Source: Patella vulgata
Lineage: Eukaryota; Mollusca; Gastropoda; Patellidae
DNA: 64,000 bases
Assembly (NCBI RefSeq): GCF_932274485.2
Contig: NC_065884.2
Coordinates: 23,111,622 to 23,175,621 of the forward strand
Reading direction: 5' to 3'
Positions 36,050 through 47,287 of the stretch are shown piece by piece (position 1 is the first letter of the stretch; each line of letters starts with the position of its first letter). A program made the translations under genes and the position numbers. Under the pieces are notes generated by a model. That model was given only the letters and a program-made list of their open reading frames with translations, was not told the origin of the DNA and searched no databases.

Positions 36050-36770
36050 CATGCAGCAGTAAATATTGTGAAGCGTTCGGGCCATGAGAGACTGATATCA
36101 CTATCTAGCATTCTCTTCCCGGAGTTATCCCCTTTCTCAAAACCTTGTGATCGTGATAGAGGATACAGTTTTTACTATATGTATTTTTTTCAAATTTGGT
36201 GTGAAGCATACGGATGAACACTTTCAATATTCAGCGTTACCCGCCTTTTTCCCGTGTTACGCCCCCCACCCTTTCCCCAAACCCTGTGCACGCGATAGCA
36301 GCTATAGTTTTTTCTCTCCAAATTTTGATGTAACGCATTGGGGCTATGAGAGGTCAAACCTTATCGATATTGAGCGTTCCGAAACCTTCCGAACCACTCA
36401 CCTTTTTCCGAAACCGTGGTGTGAAGTATCCCGCGAATTCTATTTCAGATAACTTTCTTTTCCACGATAGAAATTAGATTACTTGAGGATCAAATTTGGT
36501 CAAAATTCAATTTGTCCTTTGGGATGAGCTGTTGTTTATTACTATCTGTTTTTCACTATCTTACTAGATACTGTCAGGCCAGATGGGTTTTTTTTTTGGG
36601 GGGGGGGGGGGGGTTGCACCGAATTTATCCATGCTGTACTCATGGTTCATTTCCAAATACGGTGGACCGGTTAAGACGGTGTGAGAATGCCTTGGAAATG
36701 GTGGATTACAGCATGTTAGTGGATCAAAAATACATGTTTATGTTGATCAATATCCCTCAGCGTAGAGTTT
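36050..36770. repeat. G3 3' flank repeats
   Basis: Holds the AAATTTGGTGTGAAGCATA-type units, then the shared 3' flank segment AAGACGGTGTGAGAATGCC...ATGTTAGTGGATCAAAAATA found in all blocks. A short open frame over the latter (36512-36772) recurs in other copies (24752, 31772 reversed, 45391) but with different starts and no splice context. I see no convincing gene. Confidence 0.5.
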
Positions 36771-37383
36771 AGATGTTCCGTTCAATTAATGTATTCTGTC
36801 CATCGTAATTAGAAGTCAATTAGGGTATTTAAAAACATTTCAGCACAATCTTGTATGTAGTAAAATTACATTTCGATAAATATAATATATAGGTTGATTT
36901 TTAAAATGTACAAAAATAAAATATATCAAAGTAAAATAAATTATGTTAAAATGATATTGGATTGGTTTTTCACCATGGTAGCTGAAGGCACTTATTTGGC
37001 TATAGAATGATAATTATTTGGTTCATTCGAAAACTTTGCAAAGGACAAATAAGACGCCAAATATGAGTTGTCAAAAGGATTCGAACTGCAGTAAGTTTTA
37101 GAGCTTCTACTAAGCCTTACCACGCCCCTGCTTGTGATAAAAGTAAAAATAGTGGTATTCCAGTTTAAAATCGTTCTGTTTCATGTTTGATATATGCCGA
37201 TTTATTTAAAGTTATGGAATAGTATTTTGTCTTTAGACTATCATGATTACCCCGGAATGCTAAAGAGATGTATATGGTTTCTAAAGGTTACGTAACGTTT
37301 TTAGAGTCCTTCAACAACCCCCCCCCCCCCAAAAAAAAAACCCCACAAAAACAAATACCTGCAACAAATTGTACTATAGAGGT

Positions 37384-38125
37384 GGGGGCCCTGGGGCCTG
37401 GAACATGTGGGGGCCCTGATCACCGACCGCGAGCACCGAAGGCGCAAAGCCCCGCAAAGGAAATTTTCAGAAATTGGAGGCCGGAAACGTGATTTCCTGG
37501 CATTTCAGGCACTTGTGTCGGAGCCATTTAGAAGTACCTCCCCCAGAAAAAATAAAATTCGGCCACAAAATTAGCCGCATTCTGTCGTTATTTCAGTGGA
37601 CCAATCCATGCGAGTGCTATGAAATGATGGCATTTCTATAGCAGGGGGCTGGAGCCCATTGAGTCCGTTAAATCCACCACTGTAAGTGAGCAGACCTACA
37701 TCAAATCTAATTTTGAAGTCGCTCAGTGATAAATAACGGGGTCACTTGATTCGGAATCGTATTATATCCCGCACGATGATTTGATGAATGGAGGCCGTAA
37801 CGTTACGGTAATAGGAGATTTAATCAAGAAATCTGAATATTTCGTGTGATCATGATGTGCATCTCATCAAATTCAGCTTATACCCACAACAAATATCAAC
37901 AACAAGAACAACAACAACAACTACAGCTTATATACAATCGTACGTCAATCTGAGGCAAAATTCGCGCTACTCGAAATGATGGGGACGGGTAATTTGTTCG
38001 AGTTATACGATAATTCAAGTTAGACGATGTTCGGTCCGATAGATTTTTGTGGGGGGGGGGGCCTCTAATGTGGGGGGCCCTGGGACCTGGGCCCCATGGT
38101 GCCCCGTGGTTAATCCGGCGTTGGT
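37384..38125. mobile_element. GC-rich insertion of unknown type in the G3 3' flank
   Basis: In the G1 block this point reads ATAGAGGTTTATCAAGG; here ATAGAGGT and ATCAAGG are separated by 742 bases. GGT is present on both sides and may be a target duplication. The insert has GGGGGCCCTGGGGCCTGG near its left end and GGGGGGCCCTGGGACCTGG near its right end. A hAT-like non-autonomous element is one possibility, not shown. No coding sequence. Confidence 0.5.
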
Positions 38126-38877
38126 ATCAAGGCACAAGGTGATTGGTAGTCAAGGTATGTTTTTAACCGAAGAGGTTTAGTCGTTCTAATTTGCCCATTA
38201 TTGAAATCTGATTGGTTGATCGTGTGAAAATTACTTCAATGAAAGGATTTTTAGTAAAACATGAAATATGTCCTTATAGTCAATACGTTCTCCTAAGATC
38301 AACATAAATGACATCTTCGCAAATATTTGTTTGACCTACTGCAATGTCATTAGTTGATTCTTTAAAACATAATAACTTTAAGTGGAAGGACTTTGGTAAA
38401 ACTTTAAACAATCTGATTAAAATACAGTCGTTTCATTTTTTATATTTTCTATGGCCTACACAACATGAAGATCTGACCAGTTGTGTTGGGACGTCAGACA
38501 TTGATTAATCAACCAGCGTTGACATTTCTAGGGGTTTACTCACAGGTCTGTGCAGAGCACGCCAAGAACTCGCCCAGACCGTTTCATTGACTAATTTCTC
38601 ACATCAACTAGAACGCCTGTTATATAACAACTCTTCCAGATCCTAGTGTTTTGAGGACAAGTAAATTGAAATTTTTAACTATAAAAAACGAAACGCAATA
38701 AGATCTGTGTTTTAATCAGACTGAACCTGAAATAATTTTAATTGGCTTGTAAACAACTCGAGGGAAAAACTATTCAGTATTTAATCTTGAACATTTTTCA
38801 CACACACACTTCAATTAAAAATAAAATAAAGGAAATACCACAAATGAAAACCCCCCAAAAAACCCATAGTGCTAACA

Positions 38878-39110
38878 AGCGGGGTGAGGTGGCCGAATGT
38901 TTTTAACGCGTGTATGTTGAATCAGGAGGTTTGTCATAGAGTCAAGTGGCGTGGTTTCGAATTTTCCGCTTGTACGTGACAAGGAGTAGGGTCGCCTGTT
39001 CTGCTTCGTGGGTTTTCTGCGGGTCCTCCGGTTGCCTTCCACTGCTAAAGACCGTATGCGTAACCGAATTATCGAAATAAAATTGATATGACTTAGTAGA
39101 GTCAGACAGA
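38878..39110 (+). mobile_element. SINE family 1, block C copy
   Basis: GGGGTGAGGTGGCCGAATG head, GTGGTTTCGAATTTTCCGC box B region, GTGGGTTTTCTGCGGGTCC core. Confidence 0.7.
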
Positions 39111-39198
39111 GTAGAACATGATATACTATCAAGGAGGTGAAATTATACTCCTTTGTTTGAGATGTTTCTAATAGTGATGTCCACATATTATTACTCTT

Positions 39199-39466
39199 TG
39201 TCATGTATCATAGTCTACATAATATTACATTTAGTCATGTATTACAGTTCACATAATATTACATTTAGTCAATTATTATAGTTCACATAATATTACATTT
39301 AGTCATGTATTATAGTTCACATAATATTACATTTAGTCATGTATTATAGTTCACATAATATTACATTGAGTCATGTATATATTATAGTTCACATAACATT
39401 AAGTCATGTATTATAGTTCACATAATATTACATTTAGTCATGTATTATAGTTCACATAATATTACA
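39199..39466. repeat. 34-bp minisatellite, about 8 units
   Basis: Unit contains TCATGTATTATAGTTCACAT followed by AATATTACATTTAG. It lies between the G3 3' flank and the next satellite array and is absent from the other blocks. Confidence 0.9.
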
Positions 39467-39609
39467 CTTTGTTCTATATGCCTCTGGGTAAAGTACTTTT
39501 CTCAAGCGTGTAACACTATCTTAGTGATAATAGTTTAGCCAAAATATGATTTATTTACATCGGAACAGAATATCAAACAGTTACATAGATATAATAGGAA
39601 CTAAACTAC

Positions 39610-39825
39610 ATCGGGAACCTGAGTAGTGGATTCACATAAAATTGCTCTTTCTCCTTGCTTTTGGATATTGGCGAATCTCAAAGAGCATTTATTATGTGAA
39701 TCCACTGCTCAGGCATCCTCAGAAAACTTATTTAATAAAATGTGTTTTGGATGTTGTAGCTATAGGTCTACGTCCATCAAATCTACTTTTTTGAGATTCA
39801 AGTCTGAATATCGAAAAACGAGTAG

Positions 39826-39909
<84 letters not shown>

Positions 39910-41090
39910 GAAAGTGTATAGATTTTATGTGAATCAACTGCTCAGGCATCCTCTTTTATGATATCTTTAGTTCGTTTTAGAAAACTGATTTAATCAAATG
40001 TGTTTTGGTGACGTTCTGTAGATATACATAAGTGAAATCTGTAGCTCGTTTTTCGAGGTTCGCCAATATGAAAAAAACAAGGAGAAATCAGTTTTTACGT
40101 GAATCCACTGATCAGACATCCTCATTAATGATATCTTTAGTTCGTTTTAGAAAACTTATTTAATTAAATGTGTTTTGGAGACATTCTGTAGATATTCATC
40201 CATCAAATCTGCTTTAAGCAAGGATAAAGTGCAGTTTTTATGTGAATTCACTGCTCAGGCATCCTCTTTTATGATATCTTTGATTCATTTTAGAAAACTT
40301 ATTTAGTCAAATGTGTTTTGGAGACATTCTGTAGATATACATCCATTAAATCTGCTTTTTCGAGATTCGACAATATCAAAAAACAAGGGGAAAGAGAATT
40401 TTTTAGTGAATCCACTGCTCAGACATCCTCGTTAATGATACCTTTAGTTCGTTGTATAAGACGTATTTAATCAAATGTATTTTGGGGACATTCTGTAGAT
40501 ACATCCATCAAGTCTGAATATCGAAAAACGAGTATCACAAAAACAAGGAGATAGCGCAGTTTTTATGTGAATCCATTGAACAGACATCCTCATTAATCAT
40601 ATCTTTAGTTAGTTTTAGAAAACTCATTTAATCAAGTGCTTTGGGGACATTCTGTAGATATGCATGATTAAAATCTGTATTTTTGAGATTCAAGTCTAAT
40701 TATAAAAAACGAGGATAAAGACCAGTTTTTATGGGAATCAACTGCTCAGGCATCCTCATTAATGATATCTTTAGTTCGTTTTAGAAAACTTATTTAATCA
40801 AATGTGTTTTGGAGACATTCTGTAGATATACATCCATTAAATCTGCTATTTTGAGATTCAAGTTTGAATATTGAAAAATAAGTAGTTCGTTTTTCGACAT
40901 TCGCCAATATAAATTAAACAAGGAGAATAAGCATATTTTATATTTTTATATGTGAATCCATTGCTCAGCCATCCTCATTTAGTTCGTTTTAGAAAACTCA
41001 TTTAATCAAATGTATTTTCGAGACATTCTGTAGTTAGGCCTATACAGCCATCAAATCTGCTTTTTTGAGATTCAAATTGAGCTAACTTCA
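39610..41090. repeat. ~164-bp satellite-like array between G3 and G4
   Basis: Units as at 18120-20455; spacing of TTTAGTTCG-like motifs 163-164 bp across 40440-40775. An (AT)n/(AG)n microsatellite (39830-39912) has grown inside one unit. Confidence 0.8.
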
Positions 41091-41138
41091 CACTGCCGTT
41101 ACAAGACTTTTTTTTATCACCCCGTTATCGATAAGATA

Positions 41139-41262
41139 ACGAAATGAAATGGGGTTTAACGTCCTACTCTTCTGCGCCGACTGGGATAATGGAGACGGGT
41201 GTACATGGGAACTTTCTTGAATAATACCATGATAGAACCCCGGAACTCCTGGTAAGTGAGCC
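41139..41262 (-). mobile_element. SINE family 2 remnant, upstream of G4
   Basis: GAAATGGGGTTTAACGTCC and ATAATACCATGATAGAACCC remain; same internal deletion pattern as the G3 copy, which groups these two blocks. Confidence 0.6.
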
Positions 41263-41605
41263 ACACTGATTATCAAAAGAAACAACACTATGTCGATTTT
41301 CTGTCGGAGTTAATTCACCACTGTATTCTATGAATAAAGCAGATAATAATTATTCGCGAGGGCCTGGCTTTATAAATTTTAAAATTGATTTCTATGCCTA
41401 GGCTTATAGGGCTTATATGGTACCAATTAGACGAGCAGATCGAGGCACAAAAATATTGAGCATTAAGCTTGAAATAAGTTGCCTCATTTTTAAAACTGCT
41501 TTGTAAATTGTCACATTTCATTTTCTAAATAACGTACAAAATTTATACTAAGAAATAGTGACAGAAAATAATGCCACGAAGTTCTAAACGTCAGAAGAAT
41601 AATCA

Positions 41606-41680
41606 CATGACGTCATAATCATAAACCCGGCCGCTCTTCTAGAAGATCGAAAGTGTTTCCAAATTTTGTTCGATTTATGG
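41606..41680 (+). promoter_or_regulatory. G4 promoter-like core and 5' non-coding exon
   Basis: CRE TGACGTCA at 41608-41615 and TTCTAGAA at 41637-41644. The ETS-like core is changed (TCGAAAGTG) and the exon ends ATGG before the GTAAGA donor at 41681, one base longer than in the other copies. Confidence 0.55.
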
Positions 41681-41930
41681 GTAAGACTTTTTAGATTTTA
41701 TCTATATTTTTACTCAGCTTGTTACACGCAGGTTAACTAAATTTTGCTCTTCTGACAGACTGCTTAATTTCGTAGTTTTAAAAAGAAATTTGTCCAAAAA
41801 CCATGCATTTTACATCCTTGTAAAAAAAACTTACTAATTCTTCTATTGCAGCACGCTAATATATATTTCATGATAATTAAAATTAATGACTTCCTTTGTT
41901 ATTATTTACAGGAATTTTTTGTGTAAGAAA

Positions 41931-42147
41931 ATGACGACCCTTAATGGTGAGATTTAAATTTCTATTTGGATTATTATAATTACATTTGTATCCATTCATT
42001 TAGAAACGTTTTCCACGGATACGCAATAAATATCGTTTCGGGATTAGTAAATAAAGAAATAAATAGAATAAAATAAATGAACTTCAGTTTGGATTAAATT
42101 ATTAAAATATATTATTATATTTCTATTAGTCATTGAGAGAGAGAGAG

Positions 42148-42199
<52 letters not shown>

Positions 42200-43772
42200 G
42201 GTTTAACGTCCAGTCGACACAAACTAGGTCATTTCGGGACTAACACATGGTTCAATTTTATTTCAATAATTCGCATGCGCGTAGGGGTCTTTAGCAGTGG
42301 GAGGAAACCGGAGGACCCGGAGAAAACACCACGAGGTTGGACAGGCGACCCTACTCCTTGTCACGTACAACCGGGGAATCGAAACCAGTTGACTCAATGA
42401 CAGACAGTATGATACAGCGCGCGTGCTAACCATTCGGTCACCCAACCTCCTATTTATTTAGAAACGTAAAATAAATAAATAAATAAATAACTGAGAGTGG
42501 AGAATAAATATTAGACAAGTGGGGAGGGACTGCTAGCATGGTTCAATTTTATTTCAGTAAGTCACTTGTACATAGGCGTCTTTAGCAGTGGGAGGAAACC
42601 GGGGAACACGGAGAAAACCCACCAGGTTGGATAGGCCGCCCTAATCCTTGTCACAAGGGGGTCACTTAAGTATCATAAGATATTGATGGATCTTATTTTA
42701 AAATTAATGCATTATTACGCTGTATTTTCGGCAGATAAATCCGTTAAAGGAACAGAAGATGGCCACAAAACAGTTGACGCCATGGAGAAATACATATTGG
42801 CTATACCAAATCCAGTTGGCGAAACGCAACTTGAAGGAAACCAGAACTTACAAGGTGGGGATTTCCAACTTACTACAAAAGTAGATTTGAAAGATGTTCT
42901 GGAAGACGAATCTGAACAAAAAACACCACCAACTATTGAAATATTTGAAAAGAATTGTCATCCATATACAGACAATGATAGGAAATCTGATAACAGCTAT
43001 AACATTCCTGGAAGCGAAGTGGCTGATAAATGTGGAGAAACAATTTCTATTAATTATTTAGATGTACTGCCACAAATATGTATAAAGAATATAAAATTCA
43101 ATGAAAGTGTAAGTGTGGCAAGATACGAAGATTTATCTGAAGAATTTGTTCCACTGAGTACCGAATGTGACCGTAAGTAAAATGTATATTATGTCTAGCA
43201 ATTCTACTAACCATAAGGGGTCAATTACATGTACATGTATTTTGTGAATGGGGAATACTTGTATATGTTTACGGAACTGGTAAAATATTGCGATATCCTC
43301 GTATGTACGAATGCAATAATTAAATTCAGTTTTATGTATATTAAAGCCACAACATATGGAGTTTAAGCCCATACACAATCGAAATTACTTCAATTTTAAA
43401 GAAATCGTGTCCAAGATTGATTCCAATCAATCAAATCTAAATTCAGTCAATTCCACTGCGCCATCTTTATGTGTCTTAAATAAATAATAGTAATAATACT
43501 TCTATCTATTTCGTACATCTCAACGTATTTGTTTACTTTAGAGATTAATTATGTGAAGGATCTGCCTTGTTGTGCCTTTAAGAATGAAATATCCTGTTTC
43601 AAATGAAAGTTGAATAATGTTTTTACTTGTTTCAGGAGGGCCAGTTCCAATTACAAAGAAACCATTGCTGAAACGAATACGCCGGTTTTTCAGATTCCAG
43701 CTTTATAGATTGGTTTTTTGTTGCTGCCCATCCCTTATATACGAAGATACGGATGATTTAGATGAGGTTTAA
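41931..43772 (+). CDS. G4: member of the unrecognised four-copy family
   Basis: Coding exons 41931-41946 (exon 41912-41946), 42735-43172 and 43636-43772; product 196 aa. It shares KYILAIPNPVGETQ with G3 but SDNSYN and TKVDLKDVL with G2. One change (FEKNCHP instead of FDKNCHP) is private. Last exon is the same as in G2 and G3 at the protein level. The intron between the start exon and exon 3 gained two SINE family 1 copies and a (GA)n run. Function unknown. Confidence 0.78.
42133..42656 (-). mobile_element. (GA)n microsatellite and two SINE family 1 copies in the G4 intron
   Basis: (GA)n at 42133-42196 abuts the 3' end of a full SINE (42197-42452, head GGAGGTTGGGTGACCGAATG on the minus strand). 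A second, head-truncated copy is at 42536-42656 (GCAGTGGGAGGAAACCGGGG). Neither is present in G2 or G3. Confidence 0.75.
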
Positions 43773-46409
43773 AAGATGTGAAACGGTAGAGACAGAGAAT
43801 AGCGCCGTCTTAACTGGTCCACCGTAGTTCGTTAAAAACGGTGATGCACAGATAAAAGCTGTTCAAAAATTCCAAAATTCAAATTGTCCTGTTTCCCGGA
43901 TTGTACACACCTACATTTAATGTGGACGTATATTGTTAGTTGCAGCAGTTGTCCGTCGGACTGTTCTTCGTCCGTCCGCCCGTCCATGCGACAATATTTC
44001 TCAAAGCTGCTGTTCATTAATTCAGAAGGAATTCAATATTTTCGGATCGTAAATTACGAACACTTTTTATTGTTCCGTTCACATTTGGGCTTTTAAAACT
44101 TGTGATCGCGATGCCCGTCAAAGTTTTCAAAGACATTTTTATTATCAGTGGGATTGTTTTTTGGGGCATTTAAAACACGGCAGTCTTCTAATCTGTTGGA
44201 TTTTCTAAATTTATTTGGATTTTTTAAAAACTTGCTGAGCGGAATTAGTTGTCATTCATTTAGAACTTTAGTATATTTGTCGGTCTACACAACGTGGATT
44301 TATAATGTTAATTTCTTTTAAGTTTCCGCATATCATTAAAATTAATGACCAGTCAGGATAACATCGGTCCAGGGACAGGATGTAATCGGTTTATGGTAAT
44401 ATATAAATTGGTGGAAATCATATTCTTCACCCCATATTCACTGATTTAGTTATTACCGTAATCGATTTTATTCGGTTCCTGCGCCGATCTTATCTAGCTG
44501 CACCGGTTTTAGTGACCAGCGAAACTTCAAAACTAAGATTATAATCATTTGGCGCTTCTGTCGATCTATAGTTTATGTACAATTAATGTACAATTAATGT
44601 ACAAAGGCGATATAAGCATGTAACAGTAAATATTGGGTCATATTAGAGGAAAAACCTTTGTTTTTCAAATTTGGTGTGAAGCGTTCGGGCCATGTGAGAC
44701 TGATATCACGATCCATCGTTCTCTGACCTTTCCCGGAGTTACCCCCTTTCTCAAAACCTTGAGAACGCGATAGAGGATACAGTTTTTACTATATGTATTT
44801 TTTTTTCAAATTTGGTGTGAAGCATACGGATGAACACTATCAATATTCAGCATTATCCGCCGTTTTCCCGAGTTATTCTCCTTTCCCAAAACCCCGTGAA
44901 CGCGATAGCAGCTACATTTTTTTTTCTCCAATTTTGTGTGACGGATTGTTGCTATGAGAGATCAAACTTTATCGATATTGAGTGTTCCGAGCCACCCACT
45001 TTTTTCCGAAACAGTGGTGTGAATTATCCCGCGAATTCTATTTCAGAATTATGCCCTCTTTTCCGAAAACATTGTGAACGTGATAAGGGATATACAGTTG
45101 TTGTGAAGCATTATATAAAACTGAGAGGATCAGGTCTATTGATTTTGAAATTTGGTGTGAAGCATTGGGATCGGATAGGATGAACCTTGTTGATTATCAG
45201 CACTCTAGAACTTTCTGTTCCACGATAGAAATTAGATTACTTGAGGATCAAATTTGATCAACATTCAATTTGTACTTTTGGATGAGCTGTTGTTTATTAC
45301 TATCTTTTTTTCATGAGACATAGCTGCTGTGTGGGCGTATATCCACGTGACTATCTTACTAGATAACGTTACATCACATAGTCAGGCTAGATGGTTTTTT
45401 TTTGTTTTTTTCAAAATACAGTGGACCGGTTAAGACAGCGCGAGAATGCCTTGGAAATGGAGGATTACAGCATGTTAGTGGATCAAAAATACATGTTTAA
45501 GTTGATCAATATCCCTCAGCGTAGAGTTAAGATGTTCCGTTCAATTAATGTATTCTGTAAAAAATCGATCAGGGTATTCAAAAACTTTTCAGCACAATCT
45601 TGTATATAGTAAAATTACATTTCAATGAAAGTAATATAAAGGTTGATTTTTAAAATGTACAAAAATAAAATATGTCAAAGTTAAATAAATTATGTTGAAA
45701 TGATATTGTTCTATTTTTCAAGCTTTTTATTGGATAGGTTTTTCAGCATGGTAGCTGAAGCTCCCAAATGTTTATTTGCTATAGAATGATAAATATTTGG
45801 TTCACATGGAAAATTTGCAATAGGTCTTGCCAATGGGGAATTGAACTTGGGCTATTTTTAGAGCAAAATTCGCTCAAAACTCAAAATTTTCTCAAGTTGC
45901 TAATGACTCTACTGGGCTCCACTACCCGCTCCCACCCCCGCCTTGCCACAGAATTGAATTATATAGCGGTTTATCGAGTCACAGAGTGATTGGTAGTCAA
46001 GGTATGTTTTATCCATTGACTACCTGCTCAGCTACATAATATTTTTTTTTGTATAACAACCTTTTGTAAAACAACTTTTTTTTGTGAGAAAAGTGTCATA
46101 TTTATCGTCAGATGGTGCGACAGGATGGGCACTCAAAGCGCGAGATAATGATATACGTGATATCAAAATTAATGCTTTGCATCAATAATTAAATTGAATC
46201 ACAATGTCATCGTATTAATTCATAATAAAAATTGACGTCAAACAGGATGTTGGATTTCTCTGTTTAAAAAGCTCAATGAGTATGTATATACGCCAAAATG
46301 ACAGTAGAGACTATTTATTTCTCAAAAAATTTCAAGCCGAGGGGGGGGGGGGAGATACATTTTCTCAGGAATCTGGCAAACCCCCTCCTGCAAAAATTCC
46401 TGGACCCGC

Positions 46410-46780
46410 CCCTGCGTTACACCGTAATTTTGGCCGAGTTCTAATTTCGTGAAAATTGGACCAAAACTGCCGGACAGAATGGCCGCCCCTCATATAGGCG
46501 TACAAGCCAGGGGTGTGGGGATGGGGGCAGCTGGATTGGTTAATTGGAATAAGAGTCAGCCAGTTAGGCTTGTTAAACCACTTTGAAGTTCACGGGCTGG
46601 AATGGTAGAAAACGCGTTTGCGGTCTTCAAAGTTTCCAATTTTTATTTATTTATTTTTTTGTGGGGGTGGGGTAATCCGAATTTTTTCGGGCATTTCGAG
46701 TGCTACCCTCCAAACAGTTATTGAGCCCGTATACCTATGACCCCTCGTACACAAATAGTGTAAACATCTGGTATATAGAG
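46410..46780 (+). repeat. Fragment of the 'tacgcccacatttt' repeat, split by a MITE
   Basis: TTCGTGAAAATTGGACCAAA and GAATGGCCGCCCCT lie left of the insertion; CCCCTCGTACACAAATAGTG continues right of it, as in the intact repeat at about 14890. DNA from 46010 to 46410 shows no gene. Confidence 0.65.
46491..46740. mobile_element. 250-bp MITE with 5-bp target duplication CCCCT
   Basis: Starts CATATAGGCGTACAAGCC and ends GAGCCCGTATACCTATGA, imperfect inverted ends. CCCCT flanks it (46486-46490, 46741-46745) and the host repeat continues across. Its ends match those of the composite insertion at 8192-12036. Confidence 0.75.
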
Positions 46781-46929
46781 AATCTCCTACCAGTCTTTTT
46801 TGATATCAAAAAATATCAACACAATTAAGTTGATAAAGTAACAAAAAACGAGGCTCTGCCGAGTTTTTTTTTTACTTTATCGACGAATGTTGATATTTTT
46901 TGATATCAAAAAAGACGAGTAGGAGATTT
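46781..46929. mobile_element. Hairpin MITE
   Basis: AATCTCCTAC..GTCTTTTTTGATATC at the left and the inverted form GATATCAAAAAAGACGAGTA..GGAGATTTT at the right; about 65-bp imperfect arms. Confidence 0.7.
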
Positions 46930-47287
46930 TATTTATCACCATATCCCTTCTTACATGCACAAATAGATAAATATAATTCTTTGCTGTAGATTTCACTTTT
47001 ACTGAACATTACGGCGTAGTGATACATCATTTTTTGACAGCAATTCAACCATTGCAAAGTCCTTTATATTGACCCAGTGTTTCCATCAAGGTCAATTGAA
47101 TAACAATAGTTCATTTTTAATTTAAAAAAAGTTATTCTTAATAAGAAATGAACTGTTCTTTGAAAATAAAAAAAAGTAGTTACTTTTCAACTGACCAATT
47201 AAATTCATGTAAGGAGATATCGCAGTAGATTATGAAATATATCACACAAGCGATATCTACTGTAGAATGTATTATTGGGTGATAAAT

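Noticed and set aside
39626-39961. 111-aa ORF with (IY)n(RE)n repeats
   Set aside because: Encoded by an (AT)n/(AG)n microsatellite within the satellite array.
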